Assembly: GCA_024529925.1 (NCBI GenBank)
Contig: JAFEUB010001020.1
Location: 1,288,501 to 1,352,500, forward strand
Reading direction: 5' to 3'
Source of the DNA: Ophthalmolycus amberensis
Lineage: Eukaryota > Chordata > Actinopteri > Perciformes > Zoarcidae
Length of the DNA stretch: 64,000 nucleotides
The notes under the pieces are model-generated. The model had not been told where the DNA came from, did not search any database, and saw only the letters and a program-made list of their open reading frames with translations. The position numbers were made by a program, and so were the translations under genes. Positions 58,611 through 64,000 of this stretch are shown piece by piece. The stretch's first letter is position 1; each line of letters opens with the position of its first letter.

Positions 58611-61600
58611 CAAGGAACTTTCAACGATATGGAACAGCCGTCGCTGCTCCGCTGTTCCCCGCTGGGAGCCAACAGCTACACCGCGGGTTCTCTAAAAGGG
58701 AGTCTGGTGCAAGGGGAGCATGACCGCTTCTGTCCAGAGGGACCGCCAAAATCAACACAAAATGGAAGTTGCGCCACAGTAGCTTTAACGGACAGAGTGG
58801 CATCAATCTTCTCATGTCACTCTCGGTCGAGAAATCAAATGAAGAAACAAGACTTTCGTGGTATTTGTCTATTTTCAAGGCATGGCCTTTTGAGTTGTCA
58901 AAGCAAGAAACAAGCACAAGTGTAAATAAGTGTACCAGTACCCATGTCAGTGGTCGGTGAGTGAGTACGTGCAATTCTGAAACTGGATCACCTAAATGGA
59001 ATGCAGCCATCGGCAATGTTATCGATTCACATTACGAGTTATCCCCCACGTCTTTCACAGAAAATGAAAGACGTTTTCATTGTATGTCTTGCCTCAACTT
59101 TGGTTGACCTTTGAAGGAAAACCTTTCTGTACATCAGTTAACGAGCTGCCGATGAAGTCCAGCGAGGTTTTAACGAGGCCGCAGCACAAGATTAGCATCA
59201 TCACATCAGGCCCGCCGCAGTCTCTCATGAATGTGAACTGGAACAGGACCGCAGTACGTAAATTATTTCCAAATAGACAAAATAATATGGAACACAACTC
59301 AAAAAGGATCTAGCGAGCCAAATTAGTCCCAAATCATCATCACAGCCTGCATGCAACCAGGCACTGATTGATGTCGGGAATTAAGTGGGATGGCATCGCC
59401 CTTGTTGGCTCAAGTGATCAAATCATTCCAGCTTGTTGTTGGATGGTGAAACCGCAGTAAAACGGCCAAGCACTGGTTTTATTAAACGTAAGCAAACAAC
59501 CTTGTGAATGTATCCTCCCAAGACAAACGTCAGCTCGAGCACGCTGCCGTGTGTGACACATCTGCGTTAGTCCTTGTTTTTTTGTTGTTGTATTAAGCAC
59601 TCTGAGTGGCTCACTAGCTGAGAATACACACAGCAGACGACACAATAGCTCATTCAGGCATGAGGAATTTAGAGTAATCTCGGAACCATCGAGTCCACTG
59701 CCATCGGACTAAAAAAAAGATGTCGTCTGAGAGGACAGCAGGGGTAATAGCTCCTAACACATCAGTAGTCTCATCCGCTGCTCTTATCCTAACAGGCGCA
59801 TCATCCCCTGGACAATTGCAATCACGGCTCAGGGCCTCAAAGTTCTGCGGGATGTGACTCCTGCTGCTGCTGCAACCATCGCTGTCAACAGCACAAGCTG
59901 CACTCTGCAAAGTGGAATATGGCAAGCGAACACCTAAATCACGAGTATTTAGAATATATATATAAAAAAAGATCTGTAAAGGACTGGGAATGTTGGGGGG
60001 GGGTTAACCGGAGAGAGGAGGTGATATCGGAGCCGTTTGTCTCCCATGTCTTCCCTCTTACTGGAGCTTCGAATACTGTTCATAAGCTCCTCGCCAACCA
60101 TCTATTCAGCAACTTTGACTGATGTAAGAGGCGTCGCCATGGCGACCAGCATGTGGGGGAACGATAAGTGTCTTTGGCACGAGAGTATCTCCTTCTGGAC
60201 TATTAAGGCCTCCAAGGGCTGCGCGTGCGTTTTTTTTCTTCTTTTGGCGTCTTCGTGTGGACACCCAGCGGCCCTCTGCTGCCTCCCACTCGAAGGATTA
60301 TTCTGGTGAAGAAATATCATGATTGACGGGTGTGGGGACCAGTTATTTTATGGGGGGGGGGGCTGCACGCGGGTGTCTCGAGCTCATATACTTTGTGACA
60401 GGCGAGCGACGAACGAGGACGCGACGGAGTGAGAGAATCAAATGGAGAAAGAAATGTTGTAAAGTTCCGCTCGCCAGCAGCTGAGGTTTTAAATGCAATT
60501 AGGTCCCAAAGCAAGATGCAGAATCACTCCGGTGTTGGGCGACTGGTTAGCGCCACTGAGTATGACTCTTAGTAATGGAAAGACCTGTCACATCTTGAGC
60601 TCAGCCCCTTCATTTTCACAGTGCACTGCTTCCATTTTTTTTTACCCTCAAAGCACAAATGTTAGCTCGCTGGATGCTGCACCTCAGCACCCAGAGTCGG
60701 CTCCAGAAGGCACAGATGATGTCTTTGTGTGCAGCAACCGGTAGAACCACTACGCCCTCTACCGGTCAAAGGACAAAATGCAGGTGTCAGGCAATATTCT
60801 ACTGTAGTGTTGTTGCTGGCGATGAAGGGAATAAGTGTGCACAAGCTCCCATGTTGCTTTGATTAAAACACACACCGGGACGGTAGCAGACAGGAGTGTT
60901 TGTACCAACCCGACTGAGGGTATACAGTTTAAAAAACAACAGACAATGTCATTTACTTGTTCTCCTTATTATGACCTCAATTGCTCGAGGTTCGAGTGAA
61001 TTCCTTTGCCAGGTGCAGCAATATGAACTGACGTAACGGGATTAAACATAACAGGATTATCGTGCTGCATGATTTGCGTTGAATCGCTTCCAACACTATT
61101 AAAACCAAACTGCACCCGACTGTGTTGAGGACCTCCTGCAATACAATAACTCATTTTGAATTTGCTGTTGAACAAAGGTGTTCTTTTACTGACCCTGACA
61201 AACGATTCAGCTTCAGGAGGCATTCAGAGGCATTCGCTTTCTCAAATATGCATCTCCCATTTAAGAACTTGACTCCTTTGCTGCAGTAAAAACAAATAAT
61301 GAAATAGGCCTCACATTAATTGATTGTGAAAAATGAACAGAAATGTTACTTTTGACACCCCTGCGGTAATATATTTATAATGTAAAAATGATAAATCATT
61401 CATCATCAGCACGCACATCCCCGGGGCGGAGTCCAATTTATCTGTAGCGCAACACACAACCGAGCGCCTGTGGCACAGTTTATGTAAATAGATATACATT
61501 GTGAACTGTGGGAAGGGCAACGGGAATCTTCCCCGTGAGACGAGAAGTCGGCCCACTGAAGCTGATAAATCACTTTGCAGGCGTTCCCAAGTACATTGGT

Positions 61601-61658
61601 TTTACAGTCCGTGCGTTTTCAGTGGCGCTGCTTCACAACTGCAGCCTTGGTTCAGCTT

Positions 61659-61707
61659 CGCGCGCGCGCGCGCGCACACACACGCACGCACGCACGCACG
61701 CACGCAC
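61659..61707. repeat. (CG)8-(CA)n-(CGCA)n tract
   Basis: Eight CG units (61659-61674) pass into CA and then CGCA units. Alternating purine-pyrimidine DNA of this kind favours the Z form. Confidence 0.95.
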
Positions 61708-63725
61708 GACTAAATTTAGCAAACGCGTCTGTCTTAACCTCTTGGCACATAGACCCATATTTAACTATTTCTGCTTCTTACATCTTAACATCAGACTTAC
61801 ATCTTACATCAATCTTTTAAGTGGTGCCCTTGGGCCATGAAGAGAAACCAATATTTGGCCATTTCTGCCTGATTTAACTTAATAGGTTTACAAATAGCAA
61901 CATCATATTGCATGGCCTCTTTACAGCCTCTAATCCTGTGTTAGAGCTTAAAAGTATTGAACAAATCTAAATTCAATTTAGAAGATATAGAACTACTTTT
62001 TGTAGTATCTGGACACACCAATGCCAAACTTTAAATTGTTTTGTCGTTTTGCGTAGTTATTTTGCTAATGCATTTTCTTGAGCACATTTGGTTTGCAGGT
62101 CTAGAATTTTTTCTTTTCTTGCAGTGCAACTGGTCGACAACTACACATTTACTATTGTCTTTCTGTATACGGCTCACAATCAAAAAAAAGTTTGGACACC
62201 TCTGGTCTCATTGCTAAATAGATTCTGGGAGCAAGTGGACACAGTGAAAGCAGCTGCCTGCAGGACACAGACAAATAGTGGCCTCGACAGGTCGGCAGAG
62301 AGCCACAGACAGACGCGTATCCCAGTCTGAGTCAGAGGTGGGCTCAGGATGAAAGGCCTGCCAGCATCATACAGCAACTGCACACAACCACTGCCAAACA
62401 CTGTGCGGACCTGCTGAAACCTCACCTGAACACAAACACACAACTTAAAACCGTTAGACGCTGTGTGACAAACAATAGACGAACGCCACCGTTAAGACGT
62501 GTGACCACACAAAGTCTGGGAGGTTTGTCATATTTCCGGAGAACAACCCAAATTCAAAGCATCTCGGAGGCCTCGGTGTAGCCATGAATGAAGGATGAAC
62601 GAGTTAAAGCCAGTGTGTACGTACCAACATGCAAATCTCTCATGTATATAGATGTATATGGATGAAGCAATACTGCAGAATGATGGATTACGGATGCTCA
62701 CACACACTGTTCGCAGTGATTTAAGTTGTGTGTCACAGTGCGTCAGGACCGGAACATAAACTCCCTGTTCCAAGCCCGGGAGCAGCTGATGGGCTATCAC
62801 CACCGGGACTTTATCGAGCTCGTCATCCTGCAGGAGCAGAGTCCTCCGGTGATAAATTAGACTATATCACTCCATACTAAAAGCATATCGTCAGTGCGTA
62901 TAGGTGTATCAAAACTGCGTACTTTTGTCAGGTATCACATATTACTTTCAATTTACTTCTTGCACTGTTGATAAATAGAAATTCTCAGTCACGGTAGTAG
63001 ACAAAAAAAAACAGGTGTTTTAGCTGAGAATGTAGGATTCTTTACTTTTACTCCGTATACGATGGATATAAACACGTCTTGCATGCACGCTGGAGGTGAC
63101 TGCCCACACTTCTTACATATGTGGGCGATCGCCGGAGCCGGAGTGACTTCGTAGTATAAAGCCGCACAGACTTCTTCAGAGCATCTGTAGGATGAGCAGG
63201 ATTAGCAACATTAAGAGGGAGTCATTTGATTTCATGTTAGAAAGACATAATGGAGCATTAAGTGGAGCGTTTGTGTAGGTTACCGCACAGTATTGTGCTT
63301 CTTTTTGCTGAAAACTATTTTGTTTGGGCTGTACAGCCGGTCAGATTTTGAAAGGTTCACAATGTGAAATCCACAGTCACTGCCAATCATGTCACAGAAC
63401 ACCCTGAGGGGGAATAAGTGGCACCAAAGGTCAGAATACGAAGCAATACGATGGTATTAAAAACACCAAATTGACAAAGTGAGACCTGTAACACTTTTAA
63501 TTATGGCTTTACAATATTATACAACAAAGAAAAGACTTTGATATAGTTTAGAATCAGAGGCGACAGAATTCCCTTTTCTATCACAAAATGTCTCGTTCAG
63601 CTTTCATAGCATATACACATGCAGCGGGCTGGAACTTCCTGTTTAGAGTCCGTTAGAAACATCTCGTTTCCTTTTATTCTCTTGGTCCTATTAATCAAAC
63701 CGAGACCAGACTCTCCTGAGTGCGT

Positions 63726-63873
<148 letters not shown>

Positions 63874-64000
63874 GGCATTAGTGTTATTAACTGTCTTAAT
63901 ATATTACATTGGTCTCTTTTACCCTCTTCTCCAAACACAAGTCCCTTTATTTCCTCGACCTGAAATGTATTGTCAGATACACTTTTAAAAAAGGACACTG

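Noticed and set aside
62180..62210. AAAGTTTGGACACCTCTGG, resembling the tip of a Charlie-type hAT element.
   Set aside because: Only about 20 bases match remembered termini; no second end or duplication was found, so it was not annotated.

Overview
The window looks like part of a teleost fish nuclear genome. It holds one recognisable protein-coding gene, read on the minus strand: the 5' part of stt3b, a catalytic subunit of the oligosaccharyltransferase complex. Four coding exons are visible. Exon 1 (52712-52974) lies far from exon 2 (21984-22092), exon 3 (9365-9652) and exon 4 (1693-1758). All junctions are clean GT-AG, and the four exons join into one open frame of 242 residues. Exon 5 and the rest of the gene lie beyond the low-coordinate edge. 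The fish assignment rests on this protein and on the repeat content (hAT, Harbinger-like and pogo-like DNA elements, a fish-type non-LTR retrotransposon fragment, very long CA/GT microsatellites).

Layout from high to low coordinate, which is the direction of transcription: 53346-64000 is apparently intergenic DNA upstream of stt3b with microsatellites and no recognised exon. 52975-53345 is a CpG-rich 5' UTR/promoter with GC boxes, a CCAAT box and a (TA)n tract. Next come exon 1, intron 1 (30.6 kb), exon 2, intron 2 (12.3 kb), exon 3, intron 3 (7.6 kb), exon 4, and the start of intron 4.

The introns carry most of the structure beyond the exons. Three full-length non-autonomous hAT elements have matching 8-bp target-site duplications (18073-19310, 34767-35503, 45258-46225). 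Two of them keep broken BED-finger transposase remnants. Intron 2 also holds a 1.14-kb element with PIF/Harbinger-type ends (TAA duplication) that contains five 58-bp tandem repeats, and a 1.76-kb pogo/Tigger-like element with TA duplication, a transposase C-terminal remnant and extra internal inverted repeats. A further broken transposase fragment (48955-49205) lies in intron 1 and a retrotransposon fragment (13146-13340) in intron 2.

No RNA gene, CRISPR array, operon or prokaryotic feature is seen. I found no clear new biological system. The best leads are the rearranged pogo-like element, the Harbinger-like element with an internal minisatellite, and an unassigned exon-like open segment in intron 1 (29883-29975, minus strand).
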